Below, in pieces: positions 1-8,553 of a DNA stretch of 43,545 bases; position 1 is the stretch's first letter; every line of letters starts with the position of its first letter. A program made the translations under genes and the position numbers. The stretch comes from an uncultured Lachnospiraceae bacterium (lineage in GTDB: Bacteria; Bacillota; Clostridia; Lachnospirales; Lachnospiraceae). The DNA is taken from contig CAJUQJ010000034.1 in the NCBI GenBank assembly GCA_910588215.1, positions 1 through 43,545 on the forward strand. Direction: 5' to 3'. The notes beneath the pieces are model-generated. The model saw only the letters and a program-made list of their open reading frames with translations, made no database searches and was not told where the DNA came from.

Positions 1-50
1 CTATTGTCACACATTTTGCCGCCATAGTCGAGGTACGCACTATCTACCGT

Positions 51-245
51 TTACCGAAGATATTCATCAACATCCATGATTGGTATTCTGATCTGTCGAT
101 CGATCCTTCCGTCAAAATGCATACTCTCATTATCTTTTATCTGTAATGCATCCATACCCTTATTGGTTTCATAGGGATTGATCTGATGAATTTTCGTTTT
201 AAGTTTTGTTTTTAACATAAAATCTTTTATTCTCAAAATACCCAA
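51..245 (-). CDS. small ORF, possible gene remnant at window edge
   Basis: I do not recognise this 64-residue lysine-rich ORF. It would start at a TTG preceded by AAAGGTGA, or at an internal ATG at 218. After its TAA stop the same frame stays open to the window edge for 16 codons (reading TVDSAYLDYGGKMCDN), so this may be a longer gene broken by one stop codon, or simply chance. The surrounding DNA is AT-rich and carries no other gene signal. Low confidence that it is expressed. Confidence 0.25.
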   Translation of the reverse strand: MGILRIKDFMLKTKLKTKIHQINPYETNKGMDALQIKDNESMHFDGRIDRQIRIPIMDVDEYLR

Positions 246-478
246 TCACCTTTAAAATAGACTTTAATAATCAGTGTTTTGCATCTATCATTCTTTACTA
301 TACATTATAACATTTATTGAACGTCTAATGTAATTGTACTACATATTATGCTATATACTTAGTATATAGTATATCAATAAAATTTACATTCTTTGCATAC
401 ATACCTATTATATTATCAAGCATTTACATTGCTCTTCTCGTAACGAGTCTACAAAACGATTTATCAAAAAGGAAACAT
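246..478. other. AT-rich gap with a 9-bp palindrome
   Basis: No gene is seen here. The only structure is CTATATACT-T-AGTATATAG at 351-369, a perfect 9-bp inverted repeat in AT-rich DNA that could be an operator or chance. Confidence 0.3.
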
Positions 479-1324
479 CTACACTCTCCGCCACCAAAAC
501 CACAACACATGCAGCACATATCCCTTTAAAAGATTAAAATATGCCCGCCAGTATCTATGTGCTCTAAAAAACTCCATACGCTCCCTCTGCGCACGCAAAT
601 TTTGCCATACCTTCTCACGGTCATATTCCGTCTGCAATGTAATGCTGCCCTTTCTGATACGATAGAAATATAGAATCTCTGTTGTCAGTACGATTGTCTT
701 TGCGCCTTGGACAACTAAATGACTTATTAATACGTCTTCGTGATTTCTGGATTCTGGAAATCTAATCTTCTTTCTGCCATTCCAAACCTCTCTGCAGTAC
801 AACTTATTCCAGGCAACTGTCTCCTGCTGTTTATATTTTCCATGCCACTGCTTCAGTAACTTCACCGATGGCATGCATATTTCCTTCACATTATCGAGAG
901 ATAATACCTTCTCCCTAATGTCTGTCAGTTGCTCTGTCGTTCCTTTAACGTATGCACAAGCTGCAATATCAGCCTCATATTTCATCAGCAATTCATACAA
1001 TGTTTCTACATAGTTTGTCGACACCAGATCATCACTGTCCACGAAAGCTATATATTCCCCCCGTGCATCATCCAAACCCATATTTCTTGCACCGGACAAT
1101 CCTCTATTGGCTTGATGTATCACTCTGATACGCTCATCCCTGCCCGCATATTCATCACATACTTCTCCTGAACCATCTGTACTGCCATCGTCTACTAACA
1201 AAATTTCCAGATTTGTATACGTCTGCCGACATAATGATTCCACACACTCACCGACATAAGACTTTACATTATAAACAGGTACTATGATACTCACTACAGG
1301 GAGTGTTTGTCCTTCCTCTGTCAT
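479..1324 (-). CDS. family 2 glycosyltransferase
   Basis: Predicted cytosolic GT-A fold transferase that adds a sugar from a nucleotide donor to a surface glycan. The N-terminus has the GT2 opening VSIIVPVYNV, followed by LLVDDGSTDGS, the acceptor-loop segment RGLSGARNMG, and FVDSDD (the DXD metal/nucleotide site) at about residue 100. I start it at the ATG at 1324 because GGAGGG lies nine bases upstream; an in-frame ATG at 1342 exists but has no proper ribosome binding site. At about 281 residues it is at the short end for the family and stops after an aromatic tail, WFWWRRV. It is divergent from the GT2 at 1596. The sugar and acceptor cannot be told. Confidence 0.88.
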   Translation of the reverse strand: MTEEGQTLPVVSIIVPVYNVKSYVGECVESLCRQTYTNLEILLVDDGSTDGSGEVCDEYAGRDERIRVIHQANRGLSGARNMGLDDARGEYIAFVDSDDLVSTNYVETLYELLMKYEADIAACAYVKGTTEQLTDIREKVLSLDNVKEICMPSVKLLKQWHGKYKQQETVAWNKLYCREVWNGRKKIRFPESRNHEDVLISHLVVQGAKTIVLTTEILYFYRIRKGSITLQTEYDREKVWQNLRAQRERMEFFRAHRYWRAYFNLLKGYVLHVLWFWWRRV

Positions 1325-1595
1325 TTCCGTCTTTCCCTCCATTCCGAAGCTTCACAAGTTCTTGTTATTTGCAGCAATTGTCTCCTCACTTAACTCAGAC
1401 TGATCAACATGATTCCATCTAACAGAATCTCAAATAGATCCGATACATGCCAGTATCGAACGCTCTCTGAATTATAGACCGGTTGCCGAAATTCCTGTCC
1501 TGTGATAAGATGACTCCATAGAAGAATCCTCTTTTCTTCTATAATACATGAAAGCAGAAAATATACAACGCAGATTATATTTTACGGTGACCAAA

Positions 1596-2834
1596 ATGAG
1601 CACAGCACAACATACAGATCAATATCATGAGCAAAACACTACTCAATATCACGAGAAGAACACTACGCAGGATCAAGGACAGAATACCAATCAAAATAAC
1701 TGTCGGAACAGTGAACCTGATGCTCCTAATCTAAGCATTATCATACCAGTCTTTAACGGAGAACACTATATCGAGAATACAGTTTGCAGTGTCCTTAACT
1801 CTTCCTGGCACGATCTGGAACTTTTATTGATCGATGATGGTTCTACCGACAGTTCTCTGGCAATCTGCAACAGACTGGCTGAGGCAGATACACGAATCAA
1901 AGTATACCACAAAGCAAATGGAGGGATTGCGGAAGCCAGAAATTACGGACTTATCCATGCCCGCGGCAATCATATCGGCTTCTGCGATCAGGATGATGAA
2001 GTTCATGAAGAAATGTATCAGAAAATGCTGGAACGCATAGCCCTCGACGGCAGTCAGGCGGCTATCTGCGGCTGTTATAGGCAGAAAAGAAGTGGTAAAT
2101 GCGTTACCTTCCAGAAATATACGGATGATGTATTTGAAGGACCTCAAATAAGGCAGAAGCTGCTCCTGCCGATGCTATTTAAAGGCTTTGCCGCATATGC
2201 CAATGACGAGATCAGCATCTATACCAGCATATGGAACTGTGTCATATCCCGACAGCTCATCGAAGATAAGAAGATGCGCTTTAACAGCTTCGTCAACTAT
2301 GAAGACGATCTCATCATGTTGCTGCAGCTTCTTTTAAAGGCTGACAGGATTTCCACCCTGTCAGACATCTTCTATTATTGGAATACAAATACCCATTCCG
2401 AATCGCATCACAGTGCTGTCAGATATATTCCTGACTTAGAATCAAAGCAGCAGAACCTGATAGACTATATCACTGGCAGTCTTACCGATCATGAAGTATC
2501 ACCTGAGGTCATAGCACAGTACATCTATGTGCAGCATTGCCGTAATGCATTGCTGCAACTGGACAATATGGCTGCACTGAATGACTGTAAATTTCTCCGT
2601 AAAATGAAGGATCTGCGAATCTGCAGCTGTATCCGCTATGTGCAGTCCTCCTCATACACTGTAAAACCTGCCAAAGGCTTTATCCGCAATACTATACTCA
2701 TACCGATGCTATGCAAGAATCATGTGGCAGCTGCCTATGTCCTGAATCAACTACTTAATGCCCTTCGTCTCTGCGTAGAGAAATACCAGATAACCGAAAA
2801 GATGGAAAGGATGCTGAAGAACAGAACAGCCTAA
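1596..2834 (+). CDS. family 2 glycosyltransferase with Q/N-rich N-terminus
   Basis: Predicted GT2 sugar transferase for cell-surface polysaccharide. The catalytic core begins with LSIIIPVFNG, then LLIDDGSTDSS, GGIAEARNYG and the DXD-type FCDQDDE. About 45 low-complexity residues precede the core, made of near-repeats of QYHEQNTT/QYHEKNTT/QDQGQNT. I place the start at 1596 because GGTGA precedes it, whereas the ATG at 1548 has no ribosome site and sits directly behind a TATAAT. The C-terminal ~200 residues are family-variable. It is one of the few plus-strand genes here and is divergent from the neighbouring GT2. Substrate unknown. Confidence 0.85.
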   Translation: MSTAQHTDQYHEQNTTQYHEKNTTQDQGQNTNQNNCRNSEPDAPNLSIIIPVFNGEHYIENTVCSVLNSSWHDLELLLIDDGSTDSSLAICNRLAEADTRIKVYHKANGGIAEARNYGLIHARGNHIGFCDQDDEVHEEMYQKMLERIALDGSQAAICGCYRQKRSGKCVTFQKYTDDVFEGPQIRQKLLLPMLFKGFAAYANDEISIYTSIWNCVISRQLIEDKKMRFNSFVNYEDDLIMLLQLLLKADRISTLSDIFYYWNTNTHSESHHSAVRYIPDLESKQQNLIDYITGSLTDHEVSPEVIAQYIYVQHCRNALLQLDNMAALNDCKFLRKMKDLRICSCIRYVQSSSYTVKPAKGFIRNTILIPMLCKNHVAAAYVLNQLLNALRLCVEKYQITEKMERMLKNRTA

Positions 2835-2860
2835 ACAACCTATTTACTACCAGCCTGCCT

Positions 2861-3208
2861 TCATTCTTCCTCATCACCTAAAAACTTTATATAGTGCAGC
2901 AGTTCCCTCCGCTTATTCTTCTTGATTTTCTGCATGTCATACACCATCCTGTACACCGTAGTGTTGTCAATATAAATACTCATAAGATTTGTGATGCCGA
3001 GGTAGCTTGTATCTAATCCCAGAAGATAATCTGCACTTACACGATACAGCATCGCTAAAGCAGTCAATACCGATATAGGTATTGCACACCGCCCGCTTTC
3101 GTAGCTCTGGTAGCACTGCTGCGAAACATTCAGGTAGACCGCAACCTCTTTCTGCGTCAAATCATGGTCTTCTCTTAATTCTCTAATTATTTCTCGTACT
3201 TCTTTCAT
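2861..3208 (-). CDS. XRE-family helix-turn-helix regulator
   Basis: A 115-residue DNA-binding protein. Residues about 7-62 form an HTH_3 (Cro/CI-type) domain: RELREDHDLTQKEVAVYLNV, then SQQCYQSYESGR and an LxxLAxLYxVSxDYLLGL ending. The C-terminal 50 residues are charged and may support oligomerisation. AAGGG lies nine bases before the ATG. It faces the GT2 gene tail to tail and lies beside the surface glycan genes, so it may control them or itself; that is inference. The upstream region (3282-3324) has two ACAAATAGT repeats that could be operator half-sites. Confidence 0.85.
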   Translation of the reverse strand: MKEVREIIRELREDHDLTQKEVAVYLNVSQQCYQSYESGRCAIPISVLTALAMLYRVSADYLLGLDTSYLGITNLMSIYIDNTTVYRMVYDMQKIKKNKRRELLHYIKFLGDEEE

Positions 3209-3333
3209 GTATCTTATCCCTTACTTCACCTTTTGTTGTTGAAATAATTATCGCACAACGCAAAAGAGTATTAAGAAAAATACACAAATAGTAATAATAA
3301 ATCTATCTTTACAACAAATAGTTGTTTTTTCAT

Positions 3334-4467
3334 TTACTTGACTCTCATAAAACCTTCGACTACTTCTTCCATCTTCTCCCATGAAAATCTCTGTGCCTCC
3401 TTCTCAATATTTGCTGTCATATTCCGTTCCCTGTCTTCCTCATAGAATCTGCACACCGCTCTGGCTATCGCTGCCGGTTTCTCCGGTTCCACCACATACC
3501 CGGTTCTTCCGTCTTCCACCACATCCGGCAATCCACCCACATTTGTCACGACCACCGGCTTCATGAATCCATAAGCAATCTGTACGATACCGCTCTGTGT
3601 GGCAGATACATACGGCAATACAACCAGATCCGCTGCTGCAAAGTACTGCTCCACCTCTCTGTCCGGCGTATAAGTATCCACAACATTGACAAATTCCACT
3701 ATCCCAAGCTTTCCGATCAATTTTCTGTATTCTTCTCTGTCCGCGCCAAACTCCCCCACAATCCAGAGTTGTACATGTTCCCCCAGCCGGCTGACTATTT
3801 CCGGCAGCGCCTGTAACAGGTACCTCAAACCCTTATATTCTCTGACATATCCAAAAAACAGCAACACCTTCTTACCCTGTTCAATACCCAGCCTGTCACG
3901 CGCCTGCACCTTATCAATACCCTCAAAGCAAAAGGCATTATAAGTCGGATGAGGCGTCACGACATAGTCCGGATTCTCTTTGATCTTCATCAATTCCTTC
4001 GCCTCTTCCCTGGCATGTACAACATAGTGCTTACCATGCTTTAGCACTAACTTCGTGAGCAGTTTATCCATCGGAAATCTTTCATGCGGAAAGACATTAT
4101 GACATACAAACACAAGATTCTGTTTGCCCATAAAACGTTCCAGCAGAAAATAGCACGGTGCAAAGTATGGATGCCACCACTGAATCAACACCATATCCGG
4201 TCTCTGGCGCCTGATATAACGCGCCGTTCTGATAATATTGAATAGATTTGCTGTATGCAGCATATACTTCGCAGCATCTGTCTTAAAGCTGTCATTGCTG
4301 TAATCCCTCTGCTCCTTATGGAATAGAAACTTCGGATACTGCATTTTATAAGACAACATCTCTACATCATTGCGCTTAACCAGTTCCCGGTACATCAGTC
4401 CTGTATAATGGGAAATGCCGCCCTTATAAGGATAGACCGGTCCGATCATAATGATTTTCCTGTTCAT
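3334..4467 (-). CDS. family 4 (GT-B) glycosyltransferase
   Basis: Predicted GT-B sugar transferase acting on an envelope glycan or lipid acceptor. The N-terminal domain starts IIMIGPVYPYKGGISHYTG. The C-terminal Rossmann domain has LFFGYVREYKGLRYLLQALP, LWIVGEFG, FAAADLVVLPYV, and the donor-site segment SGIVQIAYGFMKPVVVTN followed by GGLPDVVEDG. The usual first glutamate of the EX7E motif is replaced in this segment. I choose the ATG at 4467 because GGAAGG precedes it and MNRKIIMIGP matches the family start; the longer reading frame runs into the upstream terminator hairpin. Confidence 0.9.
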   Translation of the reverse strand: MNRKIIMIGPVYPYKGGISHYTGLMYRELVKRNDVEMLSYKMQYPKFLFHKEQRDYSNDSFKTDAAKYMLHTANLFNIIRTARYIRRQRPDMVLIQWWHPYFAPCYFLLERFMGKQNLVFVCHNVFPHERFPMDKLLTKLVLKHGKHYVVHAREEAKELMKIKENPDYVVTPHPTYNAFCFEGIDKVQARDRLGIEQGKKVLLFFGYVREYKGLRYLLQALPEIVSRLGEHVQLWIVGEFGADREEYRKLIGKLGIVEFVNVVDTYTPDREVEQYFAAADLVVLPYVSATQSGIVQIAYGFMKPVVVTNVGGLPDVVEDGRTGYVVEPEKPAAIARAVCRFYEEDRERNMTANIEKEAQRFSWEKMEEVVEGFMRVK

Positions 4468-4501
4468 ATCTATTAAATCCTTCCATAATTCGACAAAGCT
4501 G

Positions 4502-4531
4502 AACCCCTTCAAGCCAAAGCCTGAAGGGGTT
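4502..4531 (-). terminator. hairpin downstream of the Ig-like protein gene
   Basis: AACCCCTTCA at 4502-4511 pairs perfectly with TGAAGGGGTT at 4522-4531. It sits 45 bases after the stop codon of the large surface protein and before the GT4 gene. There is no long T run, so it may be a weak terminator or an mRNA-stabilising stem. Confidence 0.6.
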
Positions 4532-4575
4532 CTAACCCGCATTAATATAATCTAATTTTAAATAGATTTGCTCAA

Positions 4576-7137
4576 TTAATTTTTAACATTGATCGTCAGG
4601 GTTGCTTTCTTGCCATCAGCTGTTGTAGCCGTAATCTTAACACTACCCTTCTTAATCGGAGTAACCTTATTTCCTACAAGCTGAACAATACCCTTCTTGT
4701 TAACGGTGTACGTAACTTTTGCCACATTATCCTTACCAGGATCAACGAAAGCGGTCTGACCCTTTACCTGAACCAAAGCCTGAACATCAAATGCATCCGC
4801 TTTTGTTGTTGTATCTATCTTCGTAATCTTTTCTTTAGCACTGTTTACAAACTGTACCTTATTACTCGGCTGAACAACATTCAGTGTAATGGTCGACTGA
4901 ACACCGGCCTCTACCAGTCTTGCTGTTACTACAAACTTATCGCCGGCTACATAGCCACCCTTTTTAACTTTGAGTTTACCATCCTTGATATCCGCAGCGG
5001 CAAGTGGCGTTCTTGAACCATCCGCCTGTACACGATAAGCCGTCCATACAATATCTTTCGTCTTGCTTGTTGTACCCTTCTGTAAGGTTGCCTTAACCGT
5101 GATTGTCTGACTCTTATCGGTCGCCGCAATGCCACTGTTCTTCGTGCTCAGTACGATAGAATTGGTCGGTACCGTAACGTTAGCCTTAAAGGTTGCCTTA
5201 ATCGCTGAATACTTACCATTACTCTTCTTGGTAGAACCATTGATGGAGATAGTAGCTTTGCCTTTCTTTACAGCAACAACCGTACCGCTGCCATTATCAT
5301 TTTTTGTTGCTTTAGCATACTTATCACTGCTGGACACCCAACTCAGGGCAGTCGCAACCGGCTCTCCATTCGGCAATTTAGTCGTTTTTTCACCACCTAT
5401 CATTGCCTCTGCAACTACTTTGTATGTTCTTGACTTTTCAACCGGAATCTTCTGTTCCACGCTCTTGGCAGTCGTCGTCACCTTCTTGCCGTTATTTTCA
5501 ACCCCGACAACCTTACTATTGGAATACATATTTGTGTATACCGTAATGGATGTAATATCTATCTGTGTTACAGTGAATGTCACATACTGCTTCGGCATCG
5601 TCTTGGCTTTTCTGTACTCACTATCGTCTTTCTTACCGATTGTCTTAGCGTTGGTTGCGCTGACTGTGATCTTAACTTCAGTCGCTCCCTTCAGATCCGG
5701 TTTGATCGTCAGAATGCCTTTGGAATTGATCGAAGCATACTTTTTCATATCCTTTGTTGAAAGTGTATCACCCTTTATAGCCTCAATATCCCATTTCAAA
5801 GCTGTCTCTGTAAAATTATCGCTACCATTCTGTGCATAGGACTGATTGGAACCCAGCTTGATCGACTGTCCGGTATACACATCTGTCGTATCCGTCTCAA
5901 TCTCAAATCCGGTCATATTAGCTCTGACGGTAACACTAAGAGTTCCCTTCTTACCGCCCGATGCCTGTGCTACGATCTGTGCCGTACCTACCGCCTTCGG
6001 AAGCAATGTCACCTGATCACCGTCACCCACTACATCAACAATAGCCGGTTTCTTGGACGTCCATGTAATCTTGTCCGTACACTTAACCCGATCATCCGCG
6101 TTAAGCACCGTTGCTTTGTTATTGCCATCTATCTTTGCCCACAGTACCGCTTCAAATGCAGGAGCATCTGGGATCTGATTCTCAGCATCGCCATACTTAT
6201 TAACCAGCCAGTCAAATTTCTTAATAGTATCTGTCGTGTTTACCTGTCTGATTTCAACTTTGGTCGCATGGTTAGCCTTCTGTACCGTAATCGTTTCGGT
6301 TGTTTTGCAGCGTTCCCCTATGATAGCTACTTCTACCTGCGAACCGGCTTTATTATTCTTAAACTTAAGGACACCGTTCTTAAGCGTTGCGGCTTTATTG
6401 GTATCATTTACGATCTCATAGGTGATTTCATCGTTAGCAGTGCTCGGCTCTTTCTGCAAATATTCATTAAGATTCACAGAAGTTCCTTCATACGTAATCG
6501 TGTTCTCTACTGCAGTCAGTTCATCGTCAAACCACAGATCTGTTGCATACTGCTTAACAAACACATTAGCTGTGGAAGTATAATGAATGTTCTCCTCATA
6601 CCAGTCCAGACTAACGGTAACGGTAGCCGAACCGCCGCCTTTCGCAACCAGAGCCATCGCCTCCAAAGAACCGTTAGGATCCTTCGAAACCACAGCGCCG
6701 TTTGCATCCAAGGTAATCCGATTATTAAGGGCAACTACGCCGTTCTTGCTTGACTTCCAGGTCAAATGCTTCTTTAATTCATCCTTCTGTGCGTCAGTTA
6801 AGCTACCCTCAAACTCAACAGTCAACATTTTTACCTGCTGGTCTTTAGGATTATAAGCGCCTTCCAGTTCCATCCTGACATCTGTTTCGCTCAGAACGAT
6901 GCCTGTAAGTCCATCCTCTTTCAATACGCCCGTATTCGTATCACTATTAGTTGACGTTACGGTGCCAGTGCGAGTATCACTGCTGTCCGACGGTTGTTCC
7001 ACACCCCAGCCGTCTTCGACCTTGTACACATCCCGAAGACCTGCCGCAGATGCTGTCAGCGGAGTGGCTACCAGCATGGATGCTGCTAATGTCCACACCA
7101 TTGCTTTTTTAGCAATCGCTATACATTTCTTTCTCAT
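4576..7137 (-). CDS. secreted multi-domain Ig-like (BIG2-type) surface protein
   Basis: Large exported protein of about 853 residues. It starts with a Sec signal peptide: KK-rich n-region, hydrophobic core WTLAASMLVA, and AxA site TASAAG. The rest is a series of beta-rich bacterial Ig-like modules, recognisable by repeats of WTSKKPAIVDVVG, LPKAVGTAQIVAQASGG, VKKGKATISING, and a last module NKKGIVQLVGNKVTPIKKGS with KKATLTINV at the very end. No LPXTG, SLH or choline-binding anchor is visible, so the attachment mode is unknown. The ATG at 7137 is chosen because GGAGGAGAG lies just upstream. It probably acts in surface architecture or adhesion. It sits within glycosyltransferase genes, which could modify it (inference). 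Confidence 0.82.
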   Translation of the reverse strand: MRKKCIAIAKKAMVWTLAASMLVATPLTASAAGLRDVYKVEDGWGVEQPSDSSDTRTGTVTSTNSDTNTGVLKEDGLTGIVLSETDVRMELEGAYNPKDQQVKMLTVEFEGSLTDAQKDELKKHLTWKSSKNGVVALNNRITLDANGAVVSKDPNGSLEAMALVAKGGGSATVTVSLDWYEENIHYTSTANVFVKQYATDLWFDDELTAVENTITYEGTSVNLNEYLQKEPSTANDEITYEIVNDTNKAATLKNGVLKFKNNKAGSQVEVAIIGERCKTTETITVQKANHATKVEIRQVNTTDTIKKFDWLVNKYGDAENQIPDAPAFEAVLWAKIDGNNKATVLNADDRVKCTDKITWTSKKPAIVDVVGDGDQVTLLPKAVGTAQIVAQASGGKKGTLSVTVRANMTGFEIETDTTDVYTGQSIKLGSNQSYAQNGSDNFTETALKWDIEAIKGDTLSTKDMKKYASINSKGILTIKPDLKGATEVKITVSATNAKTIGKKDDSEYRKAKTMPKQYVTFTVTQIDITSITVYTNMYSNSKVVGVENNGKKVTTTAKSVEQKIPVEKSRTYKVVAEAMIGGEKTTKLPNGEPVATALSWVSSSDKYAKATKNDNGSGTVVAVKKGKATISINGSTKKSNGKYSAIKATFKANVTVPTNSIVLSTKNSGIAATDKSQTITVKATLQKGTTSKTKDIVWTAYRVQADGSRTPLAAADIKDGKLKVKKGGYVAGDKFVVTARLVEAGVQSTITLNVVQPSNKVQFVNSAKEKITKIDTTTKADAFDVQALVQVKGQTAFVDPGKDNVAKVTYTVNKKGIVQLVGNKVTPIKKGSVKITATTADGKKATLTINVKN

Positions 7138-7179
7138 TGTATCTCTCTCCTCCATTTAGATTTATTAACGCTATTACTA

Positions 7180-7208
7180 AGTATAAGATACTTTCCCGCA
7201 TTTAGCAA
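7180..7208 (-). promoter_or_regulatory. sigma-A-type promoter of the Ig-like protein gene
   Basis: Read on the minus strand: -35 TTGCTA (7203-7208), 17-bp spacer, -10 TATACT (7180-7185). Transcription would begin near 7173, giving a leader of about 36 bases before the chosen ATG at 7137. Confidence 0.6.
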
Positions 7209-7333
7209 GTGCTGTCTTTTCAAAAATACAATTTTGTATAATATGATATATTTTACCCCTGAAAAGGCACCATTCTAACAAAATTGCAATGCAAAATCCC
7301 GGCATTTTGTCCTGTAACTGCCGCACACGCATC

Positions 7334-8365
7334 TTATACCTCCGTGCCGTCTATGACACTGCTCTGCATACTCAGATTCCCTTTTTCATCCCCTCCTTTT
7401 TCTACCGGTCTGCCATCCGGATCAAGTAAGCCCAGTTCCAGTTTCTTTACCCGATACTGTATGTCCTCCAGCAGTTTACGGTTAGCTGATATGATATCCG
7501 CCTGCAATCCGGTCACGATTGTCTGACTTCCGATGATGATCAGCATCGTGGCAAGAATCAGGGACTGGATATGTCCGGTTCCGCTTCCCTGAAAAAAGTA
7601 GAACAGGAACCTGATCCCAATGGCAATACCTCCCAACATGACGGTACTCCCCAGAAGAAAAAATATTTTAAGAGGTTTGTACATCAGTACTGCCCTCAGG
7701 ATCGTCAACATCGACTTCTTAACATAGTCAAAGATCGAATGCATCAGTCTGGATTTACGCAGTTCGGGATTCGTATTGATCGGCACCGATGTGATCGCCA
7801 TCTTATTTCTTCCCGCCTGCACGATCGTCTCCAGCGTATATGTATACTCATTATGTACATTGACGCGCATCGCGGCTTTCCTGCTGTATGCGCGGAAGCC
7901 GCTTGGCGCATCCGGTATATCCGTCTTGGACGCCAGACGCACCACATAACTTCCAAACCGCTGTAATTTCTTCTTAATATAGGAAAATTCTGTTATCTCA
8001 TCGATCGGCCTCTCTCCGATCACAATATCGGCCTCTCTTCTCAGAATCGGCTGAATCAGTTTCTCAATATCTGCTCCACAGTACTGGTTATCTGCGTCCG
8101 TATTTACAATGATATCCGCTCCATGACGGAGTGCCAAATCGATTCCGGCCAGAAACCCTTTGGCCAATCCAAGATTACGTTTAAAGTGTACAATATAATT
8201 GACGCCCCAGTTTAATGCCACCTGCTCCGTGTCGTCACTGCTGCCGTCATTGATGACCAGATATTCTATCTCATCCACGCCCTCAATCTGCTTCGGCAGT
8301 TCATTGAGAGCGATCTCCAATGTCTCCGCTTCGTTATAGCATGGTATCTGAATGATCAGTTTCAT
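7334..8365 (-). CDS. membrane-anchored family 2 glycosyltransferase (DPM1/GtrB-like)
   Basis: Predicted polyprenyl-phosphate sugar transferase that loads a lipid carrier on the inner face of the membrane. The GT2 core has IIQIPCYNEAETL, YLVINDGSSDDT, KRNLGLAKGFLAGID and the catalytic NTDADNQY (DXD). Two transmembrane helices lie near residues 235-300 (FFLLGSTVMLGGIAIG and LILATMLIIIGSQTIV), followed by an amphipathic tail, as in DPM1/GtrB-type enzymes. AGGAGG lies eight bases before the ATG. Downstream of the 12-TM GT-C-like gene, it is a plausible supplier of lipid-linked sugar for it (inference). Confidence 0.9.
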   Translation of the reverse strand: MKLIIQIPCYNEAETLEIALNELPKQIEGVDEIEYLVINDGSSDDTEQVALNWGVNYIVHFKRNLGLAKGFLAGIDLALRHGADIIVNTDADNQYCGADIEKLIQPILRREADIVIGERPIDEITEFSYIKKKLQRFGSYVVRLASKTDIPDAPSGFRAYSRKAAMRVNVHNEYTYTLETIVQAGRNKMAITSVPINTNPELRKSRLMHSIFDYVKKSMLTILRAVLMYKPLKIFFLLGSTVMLGGIAIGIRFLFYFFQGSGTGHIQSLILATMLIIIGSQTIVTGLQADIISANRKLLEDIQYRVKKLELGLLDPDGRPVEKGGDEKGNLSMQSSVIDGTEV

Positions 8366-8397
8366 CGGATGCCTCCTGCCTTTACTGCTTTCTTTTC

Positions 8398-8459
8398 TTA
8401 CTATGAAAGTCTTTGACTTTCATAGCATGGATGGCCATGCGGCCCGCCAGACGGCAGGC
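8398..8459. repeat. REP-like unit, copy A
   Basis: A 62-bp unit with three stem-loops: CTATGAAAGTC/GACTTTCATAG (8401-8425), GCATGG/CCATGC, and GCCCGCC/GGCAGGC. Copy B follows 78 bp later. A related core occurs at 37517-37550 (inverted) and, shortened, at 16785-16806. Confidence 0.8.
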
Positions 8460-8475
8460 TGAGTATAATGTAAGT

Positions 8476-8537
8476 TTACTATGAAAATCTCCGGCTTCCA
8501 TAGCATAGATGGACATACGGCCCGCCAGGCGGCAGGC
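8476..8537. repeat. REP-like unit, copy B
   Basis: Second 62-bp unit, same layout as copy A. Some base changes are compensatory, for example the first stem stays paired (CTATGGAAGCC against ggcTTccATAG-type ends). It ends 16 bp before the stop codon of the membrane protein gene at 8554. The pair lies between that gene and the downstream GT2. Confidence 0.8.
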
Positions 8538-8553
8538 CGTACATGACGGGAGT

